DNA of 64,000 nucleotides, taken from positions 1-64,000 of the forward strand of contig NZ_QKYU01000020.1 of assembly GCF_003253705.1 (NCBI RefSeq), read 5' to 3'. Below are positions 16,947 to 24,330 of the stretch, piece by piece; position 1 is the first letter of the stretch, and each line of letters opens with the position of its first letter. A model generated the notes under the pieces. The model had not been told where the DNA came from. It did not search any database and saw only the letters and a list, made by a program, of their open reading frames with translations. The DNA comes from Humitalea rosea (GTDB lineage: Bacteria; Pseudomonadota; Alphaproteobacteria; Acetobacterales; Acetobacteraceae). The position numbers and the translations under genes were made by a program.

Positions 16947-17738
16947 TCAGCTCCGGGCTTCGGTGGTGGAGGCGGGCGCGGCGCTGGGTGGCGTCGCGTA
17001 GAAGGGGATGCCGGCGGCGAGCTCGGGCCAGGACAGCGGCAGCGTCTCGGCCAAGCCGAAGCGGTTCTTGGCCAGGAAGGCCGGGCGCTCGGCGGTGTGC
17101 AGCAGGCGATCACCGCCGCTCACGCCGCGGACCACCTTCTTGTTGAAGCCGACATCCGACTTCAGTGTGCTGACGCGATAGTTCGCGAAGAGCACGGCAT
17201 CGACATGCTCTTGCACCAAGGCCGATGCGCTGCGATGCAGCTTCGGCTGGTACCGGTCGTAGGGTTCCGTCTCGGGGCTGTCGAAACGCTTGATCTCGGC
17301 GTGGGCGATCAGGATCACGCCCATGCCGCGCTCGTCGCGCAGCGCGTTCACGCCGTCGAGGAAGCTGCGCCAGGTGTCGAGCGCGGCGAGGTAGCCCTTG
17401 CCGTAGCCGAAGGACTCGATGTCCGGCTGGTTATGCGTGCGCGCCGTGTGCTGCCAGACCAGCGGTTCCAGCCAATCGAGGCTGTCCACCACCAGGGTCT
17501 CGAATTCATGCGGCTCGGTGTAGAGCGCGCCCAATGCCTCCATGATTTCATCGAAGCTGCGCAGGAGCCCGAAGGTCGTCGCCTCGATCCGGCCAAGGCC
17601 ATCCTCGGTCTGCAGGATGACGGGCCGAGGCGAGGCAGCGGCGAACTCTGTCTTACCGACACCGGCCACGCCGTAGAGCAGCAGCCGCGGCGGTGAGAGG
17701 CTGGTGCTGCTGCGCAGGGATGCGAGGGAGATCGCCAT
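16947..17738 (-). CDS. phage AAA ATPase (Sak4-like recombinase)
   Basis: The 263-residue protein has a Walker A motif GVAGVGKT at 23-30 and a Walker B segment LVVDSLDW near 82-90. It lacks other domains. Such AAA_24 proteins (Sak4 type) are RecA-core single-strand annealing or recombination enzymes of phages. Together with DUF669 and the exonuclease downstream it forms a complete recombination module. The start shares TGATG with the stop of the small gene upstream. Confidence 0.8.
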   Translation of the reverse strand: MAISLASLRSSTSLSPPRLLLYGVAGVGKTEFAAASPRPVILQTEDGLGRIEATTFGLLRSFDEIMEALGALYTEPHEFETLVVDSLDWLEPLVWQHTARTHNQPDIESFGYGKGYLAALDTWRSFLDGVNALRDERGMGVILIAHAEIKRFDSPETEPYDRYQPKLHRSASALVQEHVDAVLFANYRVSTLKSDVGFNKKVVRGVSGGDRLLHTAERPAFLAKNRFGLAETLPLSWPELAAGIPFYATPPSAAPASTTEARS

Positions 17739-17926
17739 CAGTGCGCCTCCTGCTTCGCGGCGCGCGGCTTGGCCTTCACCACGTCGACAGAGATGTCGCC
17801 GCCGGCGCGGACGACCGCCTCAGCGAAAGCGTCGAGCGTCGGCTCGAAGGCGGCGACGTCCTTCGCGCGCGCCATGGCGTCGCCATCGAGCGGGATGGCG
17901 ACCTGGATGCGGAGTTCGTGCGCCAT
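17738..17926 (-). CDS. small phage protein of unknown function
   Basis: The ATG at 17926 (TGATG overlap; a GTG at 17929 is an alternative) gives 62 residues starting MAHELRIQVAIPLDG. It looks like a single alpha/beta domain with a basic C-terminus (KAKPRAAKQEAH). The function is unknown; it is part of the recombination operon. Confidence 0.6.
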   Translation of the reverse strand: MAHELRIQVAIPLDGDAMARAKDVAAFEPTLDAFAEAVVRAGGDISVDVVKAKPRAAKQEAH

Positions 17927-18492
17927 CACGCGGCGTCCTTTTGTTCAAGGGTGTAGGAGGGGCGGCCGGTGGCGACGGTGCGCGCCGGCTCGAAGACCGC
18001 ACGGATGCGCGGCGGCCACGCCGTGAAGCGGCTTTCCGGCACGCGGATCTCGGTGGTGACGTAGTCTGCGGGGTCCTCGCCCCACGACGCGATGGTGGCC
18101 ACCGCCGCGGCCAGCTTCGGCTGGTCCCACGCCGCCTTCTTCGGCAGGTCGGCGACGACCTCGAAGGCGTCATCGGCGATGCGGACGCGGCCGGTGTCCT
18201 TGCCCTCGGCACGACGGGCCGCGGCGGCGGGAGCGCCGTAGCGGGCATGCAGCGCATCGTGCAGTAGGTCGGCGAGGTGCTTGGCGTCGGCCTTCAGCGC
18301 CCCGACCTCTTCCAGCAGCAGCGCCAGATGATCGGCGGGCAGGCGTGCGGCCTGCGCGACGTCCATCTCGCGCAGCTGCGCCAGAGTGGTTCGGTTGGTC
18401 ATGGTGGTCCCATTCAACGAGAAGGTGCCCGGCTGGATGGGCGATGCAGGCGGCCGGGCGGGCGCGGGCATCGGCATGGGGGTGGTGCTCAT
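17926..18492 (-). CDS. phage protein of unknown function
   Basis: From the ATG at 18492 the product has 188 residues, but the first 30 are a Pro/Ala-rich tail. A second ATG at 18402 (MTNRTTLAQLREMDVAQ) is also possible. The middle is a helical region (LPADHLALLLEEVGALKADAK) and the C-terminus contains DYVTTEIRVPESRF. I see no known family. I kept the longer start because it overlaps the stop of the small membrane peptide upstream (ATGA). Confidence 0.6.
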   Translation of the reverse strand: MSTTPMPMPAPARPPASPIQPGTFSLNGTTMTNRTTLAQLREMDVAQAARLPADHLALLLEEVGALKADAKHLADLLHDALHARYGAPAAAARRAEGKDTGRVRIADDAFEVVADLPKKAAWDQPKLAAAVATIASWGEDPADYVTTEIRVPESRFTAWPPRIRAVFEPARTVATGRPSYTLEQKDAA

Positions 18493-18617
18493 GGGACGAG
18501 CGCCAACTCGACGGCCCAGAGCAGCGCGATGAAGCCGCCGGCCAGCAGCGCGCCGCCGGCGAGGTTTCGGAGCGCTTCGCCGATGGCGTGCAGGTGCTGG
18601 CCGGTGCGCGGGCTCAC
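18489..18617 (-). CDS. 42-residue membrane peptide in phage operon
   Basis: A GTG at 18617 overlaps the stop of the nuclease gene (GTGA), and the TGA at 18489-18491 overlaps the next start (ATGA). The 42 residues begin MSPRTGQHLHAIGEALRNLA and then have one hydrophobic helix (GGALLAGGFIALLWAVELAL). The overlaps on both sides, in an operon where nearly all genes are coupled this way, make it a likely real gene. The function is unknown. A small phage membrane protein for exclusion or lysis control is possible. Confidence 0.6.
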   Translation of the reverse strand: MSPRTGQHLHAIGEALRNLAGGALLAGGFIALLWAVELALVP

Positions 18618-19051
18618 GGCGTCACCTCGGCGATGGCGTCGGGCGACGGCAGCGGGCCTTCCTCGGCCTGGCGCGCGCGGTGGGCACGCACACGATCGCC
18701 ATCGGCGTCGGCACAGCGCACGCTGCGGCGCGCGATTTCGATCCAGACATGCAGCGGCAGCACCACCATCGGCGTGGCGCGGTCACGCCAGAGGAACAGC
18801 GCGTCATTGCCGCCGAGCCAGCGCTCCAGCGTCTTGAAGCCATCGCCTTCGCCGCGCGCCTTGACCTCGGCCTTCACCGGCTCGGCGCCGCGCACATAGA
18901 GATCGACGTCGGCGCTGTTGCCGCGGTACCGGACGGCACCGGAGAGCGGCACGCGCTCGGCGCGCAGGCCGCACTTCATGTGGATGTCGACGATGGCGCG
19001 CTCGCGGCGCAGGCCCTTGTCGCGGGATGATTTGCCCATGGCCGGCCTCAC
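18614..19051 (-). CDS. phage PD-(D/E)XK nuclease, resolvase-like
   Basis: The GTG at 19051 overlaps the upstream stop (GTGA); an ATG at 19039 (MGKSSRDKGLRRER) is an alternative. The 145-residue product begins with a basic helix like that of Holliday-junction resolvases. It then has ADVDLYV (Asp48 and Asp50) and KAEVKAR (Glu62-x-Lys64), the core of the PD-(D/E)XK fold. It probably cuts branched DNA that arises during phage replication. The C-terminal 40 residues are acidic and Arg-rich and not conserved. Confidence 0.75.
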   Translation of the reverse strand: MRPAMGKSSRDKGLRRERAIVDIHMKCGLRAERVPLSGAVRYRGNSADVDLYVRGAEPVKAEVKARGEGDGFKTLERWLGGNDALFLWRDRATPMVVLPLHVWIEIARRSVRCADADGDRVRAHRARQAEEGPLPSPDAIAEVTP

Positions 19052-19515
19052 GCCTCAGGCTGGGAGAGATCAGCGAGGCGCAGCAGGAGGCGTCCGCGGC
19101 GGATGCAGTCCGTGCCGTGCTGCAGCAGATGCTCCCCGGCCTCGCGCAGCTCACCGGGCTGGAGGGCATCGGGCACCAGTTCCACGAACTCGTCGCGGGA
19201 GGGGACCCACACCCGCTCACGCCCCACCTGTTCGACATAGGTCCGCGCCGCCTCCGGCCACATGGACAGCTGCGCGGCACGGAGCTGCTTGGCGTCGGAG
19301 CCGTCCTTCTCGTCGTAGTGCCGAGAAAGGAAGGCCCTGATCTCCGCATTCAGGCCGCGGGCCAGCAGGTGGCGCAGCACGTCCTGGTCCGTGGTGACCG
19401 CGGTCCACATCTGCGAAAGGATGGCGTTCGCGACGGCCGGTGCATTGTCCGGCGAACCGATGGTACGGCGGGCGTCACGGATGATGGCGCGAACGCGCTC
19501 AGTGGGCTTGGTCAT
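19048..19515 (-). CDS. phage protein of unknown function
   Basis: The 155-residue protein starts MTKPTERVRAIIRDAR. It is almost all helical (AVANAILSQMW, then LRHLLARGLNAEIRAFLSRHYDE). No motif is recognised. It overlaps the upstream gene by 17 bases and the downstream gene by 4. Confidence 0.65.
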   Translation of the reverse strand: MTKPTERVRAIIRDARRTIGSPDNAPAVANAILSQMWTAVTTDQDVLRHLLARGLNAEIRAFLSRHYDEKDGSDAKQLRAAQLSMWPEAARTYVEQVGRERVWVPSRDEFVELVPDALQPGELREAGEHLLQHGTDCIRRGRLLLRLADLSQPEA

Positions 19516-20215
19516 TGGTCGGCTCCAGGAGGTTGATCCAGATGCGCAGCCGTTCCGCGGCCTGCAGCGCCTCGCGCAGCAGCGTCGGCATCAGGGCGGC
19601 GGAACGGGCGGCGAGTTCGGGGAGGTCACAGTCGAGCCGTGCGAGGTCCTGCACGGCGCCGGTCCAATCGACCCAGTCGGCGCCGATGGGCGCGACCTTC
19701 GGCGGCTCGGGCGGCGGGGACGGACGCTTGGGGCGGGGCGGCGGCGGCCCGATGGTGGCCTGCACGGCATCGAGCACCGCGCCGCGCAGCCCGGTCGTGG
19801 TCGGCGGCGTGCCGTCGGCGCGGGACTGCGCGAAGTAGGCCTCCATCGCGGCGCGCCCCGCAGCCTGGGCTTGCTCCCCGCGCCCGCCAGCGAGTTCCTC
19901 GTAGCGATGTGCCGTGCTGGTCGAGATGCCGGCATCGGCCAGGGCCTGGGCCTTCGAAATTCCCACCGCTGGGAACTTCGAGCCACCGCCTGAGCCGCCA
20001 TGGTCTGCGCGTTCCAGCTCCCGGCTCAGCTCACCGATGCGCACGCAGGCGCGCAGGTGGATCTCGCGCACCCAGACCTCGAGTTCGCGGTCGTCGCGTT
20101 GGCGGGCATAGGCGGCGAGCGCCGCAGCCTTGTCGCGGACCTCCGAGGCCTCATCGATGCGGGCGCATTCGGCCAGCGCGGTGCGGGCCTGCTCGTAGCG
20201 GACCAGCGCGGGCAT
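19499..20215 (-). CDS. phage early protein of unknown function
   Basis: The 238-residue product begins with a helical domain (about 1-75) that is common in phage early regions: RTALAECARIDEASEVRDKA, then YARQRDDRELEVWVREI and LRACVRIGELSRELE. The middle resembles a DNA-binding HTH (GISKAQALADAGISTSTAHR), as in DUF3102-like or ParB-related phage proteins. A Pro-rich linker near 155-175 joins a C-terminal helical part. It is the second gene of the early operon and shares TGATG with the first. A regulatory role is my guess. Confidence 0.65.
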   Translation of the reverse strand: MPALVRYEQARTALAECARIDEASEVRDKAAALAAYARQRDDRELEVWVREIHLRACVRIGELSRELERADHGGSGGGSKFPAVGISKAQALADAGISTSTAHRYEELAGGRGEQAQAAGRAAMEAYFAQSRADGTPPTTTGLRGAVLDAVQATIGPPPPRPKRPSPPPEPPKVAPIGADWVDWTGAVQDLARLDCDLPELAARSAALMPTLLREALQAAERLRIWINLLEPTNDQAH

Positions 20216-20445
20216 CAGGCGGTCGCCGCGACCGACATGCCGGCATGGGACGGCTGCGGGGTGCTGGTGGCGTCGCGGGTCTGCGCCGCCTCGAAGGCCT
20301 CAATATCCTCGAGGCGATAGGCGACGCGGCCGCCCAGCTTCAGGAAGGCGGGGCCCTGGCCCAGCCAGCGCCACCGCTCCAGCGTGCGGGGGCTGAGGCA
20401 CCAGCGGCGCGCCACCTCCTTCTGCGTCAAATGCTGGATGCCCAT
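20215..20445 (-). CDS. AlpA/excisionase-like helix-turn-helix protein
   Basis: The 76-residue product starts MGIQHLTQKEVARRWCLSPR and has the HTH_17 pattern (TQKEVARRW, then SPRTLERWRW and GRVAYRLEDIEAFE). Such proteins act as excisionases or as activators of phage excision genes. It is the first gene of the long minus-strand operon, which fits a control role. Confidence 0.8.
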   Translation of the reverse strand: MGIQHLTQKEVARRWCLSPRTLERWRWLGQGPAFLKLGGRVAYRLEDIEAFEAAQTRDATSTPQPSHAGMSVAATA

Positions 20446-20659
20446 TGTTCGCTCCGTCGTCCTTCGCGGAGACCGACACGGACACGCCGTGGTGGTCTCG
20501 ATATGCGAGGATTTTCAGGCGATTACGGGCTAACTGATATTCGCAGCCCTGATGTTTCTTGTGACGTCCGGGGCGATACAACCCGCGGGAAACCGCGACC
20601 AAAAGGCGGCTCCTGTGACATCGAGCCTGCCGCGTTGTGACATGGGTCGCTCAGGGGCG
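20446..20659. promoter_or_regulatory. early promoter region with three TGTGAC repeats
   Basis: The 214 bases before the early operon hold three near-identical 10-mers on the plus strand: TTGTGACGTC (20559-20568), CTGTGACATC (20613-20622) and TTGTGACATG (20635-20644). The outer two are 76 bases apart. They may bind a repressor or activator of the early operon, or of the QueC-like gene whose stop lies just to the right. I see no strong T-rich terminator. Confidence 0.45.
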
Positions 20660-22510
20660 TTACGGCGCGGGGGGTTCCCTCATGTCTGCCAGCGAGAGCT
20701 CCCGCAGATTCGGGTTCAGCCGATACCCGGCACGCTCCTTGTTTTCGATGAAGCTGTTCTGATCCAGCACGACGCCGAGCGAAACGGAGAGAGGCTCGAT
20801 GGCGGTGCGCAGGCGGGTGAGCTGTTGCCTCATCGATTGCTCGGAAATGCCAAGCCGGACGGCCAGGTCAGCGGGCGCGAGGAATGGGACGGCCTGTCCT
20901 GCTGCTTTGGCGTCGCGGAAATTGGCCAAGAGCTCCTCGGCGAGTCGAAAGTTCGCGCCGCTCAGCGTCGTGCCGTCGCGGAACACGACGACCTTGCCAT
21001 CCTTATCAATGGCAAACTCGAGGACCGGAACCGACAGCCGATCAATGAAGGCCTTTGCCTGCTTGTCGTAATCCGATGGAGGTGCAACTTCGATGCTGCT
21101 GCGGCTGAAGCAGACGGCCAGCAGTGACGCTGGCGGCAATTCGTTTCTGAAAAGTGCCCGCGAGTGCTCCTGCAAGCCGGCAGTAATCACCGATTCGACC
21201 GCTGCGGCCTGTCGTTGAAAAAGATCGTAGAGGCCGTTACCAGCCTCGGCCGCCGACAGGTCGTTGAAGCTGTCGAGGGCCGAGACGACTTCCGGGAATT
21301 CCACCAGGAACCGTTCTTTCGGCGTTGATCCCACCTTTTTGAAGAAAGTCACGTAACTCACGGCCATGCGCAGGTCGTCTTTTGCGCTTCGATCAGCCGT
21401 CAGCAAATCGATCTTATAGTTCTCGGCGGGCTCGAACGAAGCCATGTCAGCCGCCATGACGCCAAATCGACGGTCGATGCACTGGGAGCACGCGCCGCAA
21501 TGCTTCTGTTTCGTTGTCCAGCTGCGCGGCCGCGTGCAACTGTTTGTCAGGGCCAGCAGGTCCGCCATGCCGGCCTCCTTTATCTTCAGGGTGACCTCCC
21601 GTTTGGTCAGCCACTGTAGCGGATTTCGGATGGAAATCGGGCGATCCAGGAGGGTCGAGAACAGCTCTTCCAATCCACGAAAGACCCTGGGGTGGGTTGT
21701 GCGTGTCGCCCTGCCGCCGACCACATCGCCAGCGACCGGCGGATTTATGCTGACAACTCCGTTTTCGTAGAAGGTGAAGCGGTCTTTGCCGGACATGCGC
21801 GCGATCACAAGGCCAAGGCATGCGAACAGGAATGAGCGCGTTCGCTGGGTGTATTCGTTGGCATTGACGTTCTCGTTGGTCACCCAAACGGGAATGTACG
21901 AAATGCGCCGCTCGTGGCCTCGCTCCTTGAGGGCGTCGACCAGGGTCTGCTGGATACTTTGAACCTTGGTGGATGATGAATGGCCCACGAGGCAAACCGA
22001 CCGCTTATCCAGCACCACGTCCTGCAGGCCACCTGCAAATGAGTCGACGCCGCCCGAGAACATGGAGACTTCGTCGCAGTCCTGCGATGCGTCGATCAGG
22101 TCATGGAAGTAGACGTCCCGAGGCTGAAATGGGTCGGTGGCCTTTCGGAATTCAAACGAGTAGCTGTCATCGGATAGAAACCCCAAAGTGTCCGCCAACA
22201 TGCTCTGAATGCGGTCCTGCTGCCACACCTCGGGAAGCCGCACTGGAATGGAAAAGCGAAGGCTGCGGCGCCAGCTCTCGCCGAAGTTCGTCAGCTGCAG
22301 AGAACCCCGCTTCAGGCGCTGATCGGCGCAGTAGACGTAGGCTGCCACCTCCAGAAGATCGATCAGCAGGTCGGGCACATTCCCGACCATCGTTCGCGTG
22401 ATGTAGTCAACGCGCAGATTGACGTTCTTGCCCGGCCCGTGGACGTTCATGGCGATGGCATCAGCGTGGGACGGCGCTGCCACGCCGCACTCGATGTCGA
22501 ACTGCTTCAC
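20660..22510 (-). CDS. QueC-like PP-loop ATPase with winged-helix C-terminus (Qat-like, putative defence)
   Basis: The 616-residue protein has an unfamiliar N-terminal domain (about 1-145). Then comes the PP-loop SGGVDS at 152-157 and a QueC-type zinc site with Cys325, Cys338, Cys341 and Cys344 (C-x12-CGACSQC). QueC makes 7-cyano-7-deazaguanine but is only about 230 residues long and lacks the flanking parts. Long QueC-like proteins are known from the Qat and type IV CBASS anti-phage systems. The C-terminal part (about 540-610) looks like a winged helix (LAVRLGISEQSMRQQ, and ERAGYRLNP, close to the GYRL motif of PhoB-type wings). It is translated with the gene at 22507-23295 (ATGA overlap). 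Base composition is lower in GC than that of the phage genes. I infer a role in phage defence. Confidence 0.85.
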   Translation of the reverse strand: MKQFDIECGVAAPSHADAIAMNVHGPGKNVNLRVDYITRTMVGNVPDLLIDLLEVAAYVYCADQRLKRGSLQLTNFGESWRRSLRFSIPVRLPEVWQQDRIQSMLADTLGFLSDDSYSFEFRKATDPFQPRDVYFHDLIDASQDCDEVSMFSGGVDSFAGGLQDVVLDKRSVCLVGHSSSTKVQSIQQTLVDALKERGHERRISYIPVWVTNENVNANEYTQRTRSFLFACLGLVIARMSGKDRFTFYENGVVSINPPVAGDVVGGRATRTTHPRVFRGLEELFSTLLDRPISIRNPLQWLTKREVTLKIKEAGMADLLALTNSCTRPRSWTTKQKHCGACSQCIDRRFGVMAADMASFEPAENYKIDLLTADRSAKDDLRMAVSYVTFFKKVGSTPKERFLVEFPEVVSALDSFNDLSAAEAGNGLYDLFQRQAAAVESVITAGLQEHSRALFRNELPPASLLAVCFSRSSIEVAPPSDYDKQAKAFIDRLSVPVLEFAIDKDGKVVVFRDGTTLSGANFRLAEELLANFRDAKAAGQAVPFLAPADLAVRLGISEQSMRQQLTRLRTAIEPLSVSLGVVLDQNSFIENKERAGYRLNPNLRELSLADMREPPAP

Positions 22511-23295
22511 GACGAACCCTTCCTTTGGGCAAGCTCGATGCGGATCTTCTCGACGGAGTGGCTTGCGAAGCGCCGCACATCATCGCGGGTCAGCGACTTG
22601 CCCTCCTTGAAAAAATTCTTGCCCAGCCAGTCTCGCGCGAAGGCACGCATGATCAGAGATGCCTCATCGCAGTGTCGCCGGATCGCGCCGTTGAAAGCCT
22701 CGAGGTCGTTCACTGATTTTGTTGTCCTGTCGGGCGCGATCATCCGATGGAGGTTTCGGTCGAGATAATAGTGGATGACCCGGTCCACAAACCTGGAATG
22801 GAAGCGCTGCGCCAGATCAGCGAAGGCGTCCGCATTTTTCAGGGCGGACAGAGAGTGGCGCAGATCCTCTGCCGTGGGCTGCCACAATACCGGAAGCCGC
22901 TGTTGCACCGTTTCGGCAAGAGCTCCCAGCGCAGCCTGTCGCGCCATTTCGCCCAGGTCAGTGGCGCCGGCGAAACTGCGCCGCTGAACCTGTTCCAGAG
23001 CCGCGTCGTATGCCACGAGCAGCTCGGGCAGCGACTTGGGCGCAGGACCCCGAAGTCCGAGTGCCGCCATGCCGTCGGCGAATGCCCCCGAGCTGGCTGC
23101 CTGCGGAAGCCGGACGAGAAGCCAAAGGGCTTCGATGAAGACAGGGTCCTTCAGTGCAAGTTTCAGCGCGTCCTGTCCGACCTTGGTGATCTGGTCGACC
23201 AGGTCAGCTGTCGGCGTTCCGCCATCCAGGAGATATCTGATGATCTCGGGCAGCAGTCGATAGGCTGGCAGTTTCCCGAGGCGCTGGTGGCCCAT
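22507..23295 (-). CDS. partner of the QueC-like enzyme, protein begins Met-Gly
   Basis: The 262-residue protein is mostly helical and I do not recognise it. The start is unusually certain: an in-frame TGA lies two codons before the ATG at 23295 (TGA CTC ATG), so the chain begins Met-Gly (MGHQRLGKLPAYRLLPEI). Size and position, just upstream of a QueC-like gene, recall QatB of the Qat system, but sequence identity to QatB is not shown here. From memory, QueC-like enzymes of defence systems have been reported to attach a deazaguanine to the N-terminal glycine of a partner. A Gly at position 2 is what such a partner would need. No QatA ATPase or QatD nuclease gene is nearby. Confidence 0.8.
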   Translation of the reverse strand: MGHQRLGKLPAYRLLPEIIRYLLDGGTPTADLVDQITKVGQDALKLALKDPVFIEALWLLVRLPQAASSGAFADGMAALGLRGPAPKSLPELLVAYDAALEQVQRRSFAGATDLGEMARQAALGALAETVQQRLPVLWQPTAEDLRHSLSALKNADAFADLAQRFHSRFVDRVIHYYLDRNLHRMIAPDRTTKSVNDLEAFNGAIRRHCDEASLIMRAFARDWLGKNFFKEGKSLTRDDVRRFASHSVEKIRIELAQRKGSS

Positions 23296-23626
23296 GAGTC
23301 AGCCGGTAGCGGCGGGACGTTCGCTGCCGCCTTCATCGCGCCCACTGAAGGACCACCTCTTCTCCCGCAACCTCAACAGCCTCCAACGTCCGCGAATCGG
23401 AGCCGCAAGCGCGGCAGAGCAAACATGGCCAAAGGGTTGCGGTAACGCAATCAGAAGTAGTGCAGCGTAGCTCGTAGTTCCCGTGTCGGCGTATGACGCC
23501 TACTGGTCGCGAACCCCGCCCCGAACCACAGAACTTCGCTGCGGTGCTTTTGTTCCCGCTTGTCTTCGCTAAGAGATTGTTTTCGCTGTTCTTCTCGGTT
23601 GGGCGACACGATCTTGCCTCCCAGCC
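23296..23626. other. divergent intergenic region, no gene seen
   Basis: These 331 bases lie between the cargo unit (minus strand) and the recombinase module (plus strand) and must hold both promoters. The right half has T-rich patches (TTTTGTTCCCGC, AGATTGTTTTCGC near 23548-23590) that could be part of a promoter. A minus-strand frame at 23333-23665 has no family features. No phage repressor gene is present. Confidence 0.55.
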
Positions 23627-23827
23627 ATGCCCCCGAACCCGATCAACCAGCACCTCCCACCGCACCTCCGCGAGGTGTGCAGCATCCTGGCCGCAGGGCT
23701 GGTGCGGCTGCGCAGCCGCGCTGCCGAGGAAGCTGCGCGCGAGGCTGCTGACCAGGGAGAGCGCGGCCTACACTTCCCGGCACCCCAGCGCCTGGATGCG
23801 AACCGGACCAACCGGAGACCCGCATGA
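23627..23827 (+). CDS. small phage protein upstream of DUF2924
   Basis: The 66-residue product starts MPPNPINQHLPPHLREVC and is mostly one helix (CSILAAGLVRLRSRAAEEAA). It overlaps the DUF2924 start by ATGA. Small proteins of this kind often precede DUF2924 and recombinase genes in alphaproteobacterial elements. The function is unknown. Confidence 0.65.
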   Translation: MPPNPINQHLPPHLREVCSILAAGLVRLRSRAAEEAAREAADQGERGLHFPAPQRLDANRTNRRPA

Positions 23828-24330
23828 CACGCGCCACCAAATCCAAAGCCGGGACCCCGCCGGCACCCACCATCCCCGCCATTCCACCGGCCGACGTGCT
23901 GGGCCGGCTGGCGGCATTGAAGACCACCGCCACGCTGGACCTGAAGCAGCAATGGCGGGAGCTCTTTGCCGCCGATCCGCCGCCCTACAATCGGCGCTTC
24001 CTGGAGAGCCGCCTGGCCTACCGGATCCAGGAACTGGCCTTTGGCGGCCTGAAAGCCGAGACGATCCAGCGCCTCGAGGCGCTGGGCGAGCAGCTGGACG
24101 GCGGGAACCCCGTCCTTCGACGCATCCGCGGCGACGACAAGCCAATCGCCGGCACGCGGCTGATCCGCGAGTACCACGGCGTTGAGCACAGCGTCACCGT
24201 GCTGCACGACGGCTACGAGTATCAGGGCCGCCCCTACCAGTCGCTCTCCTCCATCGCCCGCGCGATCACCGGCACGCGCTGGAATGGCTGGCTGTTCTTT
24301 GGCCTGAAGAACCGGAGGGCCGCGGCATGA
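23824..24330 (+). CDS. DUF2924 family protein
   Basis: The 168-residue product has the DUF2924 pattern: a LKQQWRELF helix near 40, YNRRFLESRLAYRIQELAFGG near 55-75, and a C-terminal domain with Y-G-EHSVTVLHDGYEYQGR, YQSLSSIARAITGTRWNGW. DUF2924 genes almost always sit just before a large serine recombinase gene, as here with an ATGA overlap. The protein may assist the recombinase, for example as a directionality or DNA-binding factor, but this is not proven. Confidence 0.88.
   Translation: MTRATKSKAGTPPAPTIPAIPPADVLGRLAALKTTATLDLKQQWRELFAADPPPYNRRFLESRLAYRIQELAFGGLKAETIQRLEALGEQLDGGNPVLRRIRGDDKPIAGTRLIREYHGVEHSVTVLHDGYEYQGRPYQSLSSIARAITGTRWNGWLFFGLKNRRAAA

Noticed and set aside
23333..23665. 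Minus-strand frame of 110 codons as a possible repressor gene
   Set aside because: No helix-turn-helix or ribosome site is seen, and it overlaps the start of the plus-strand module.
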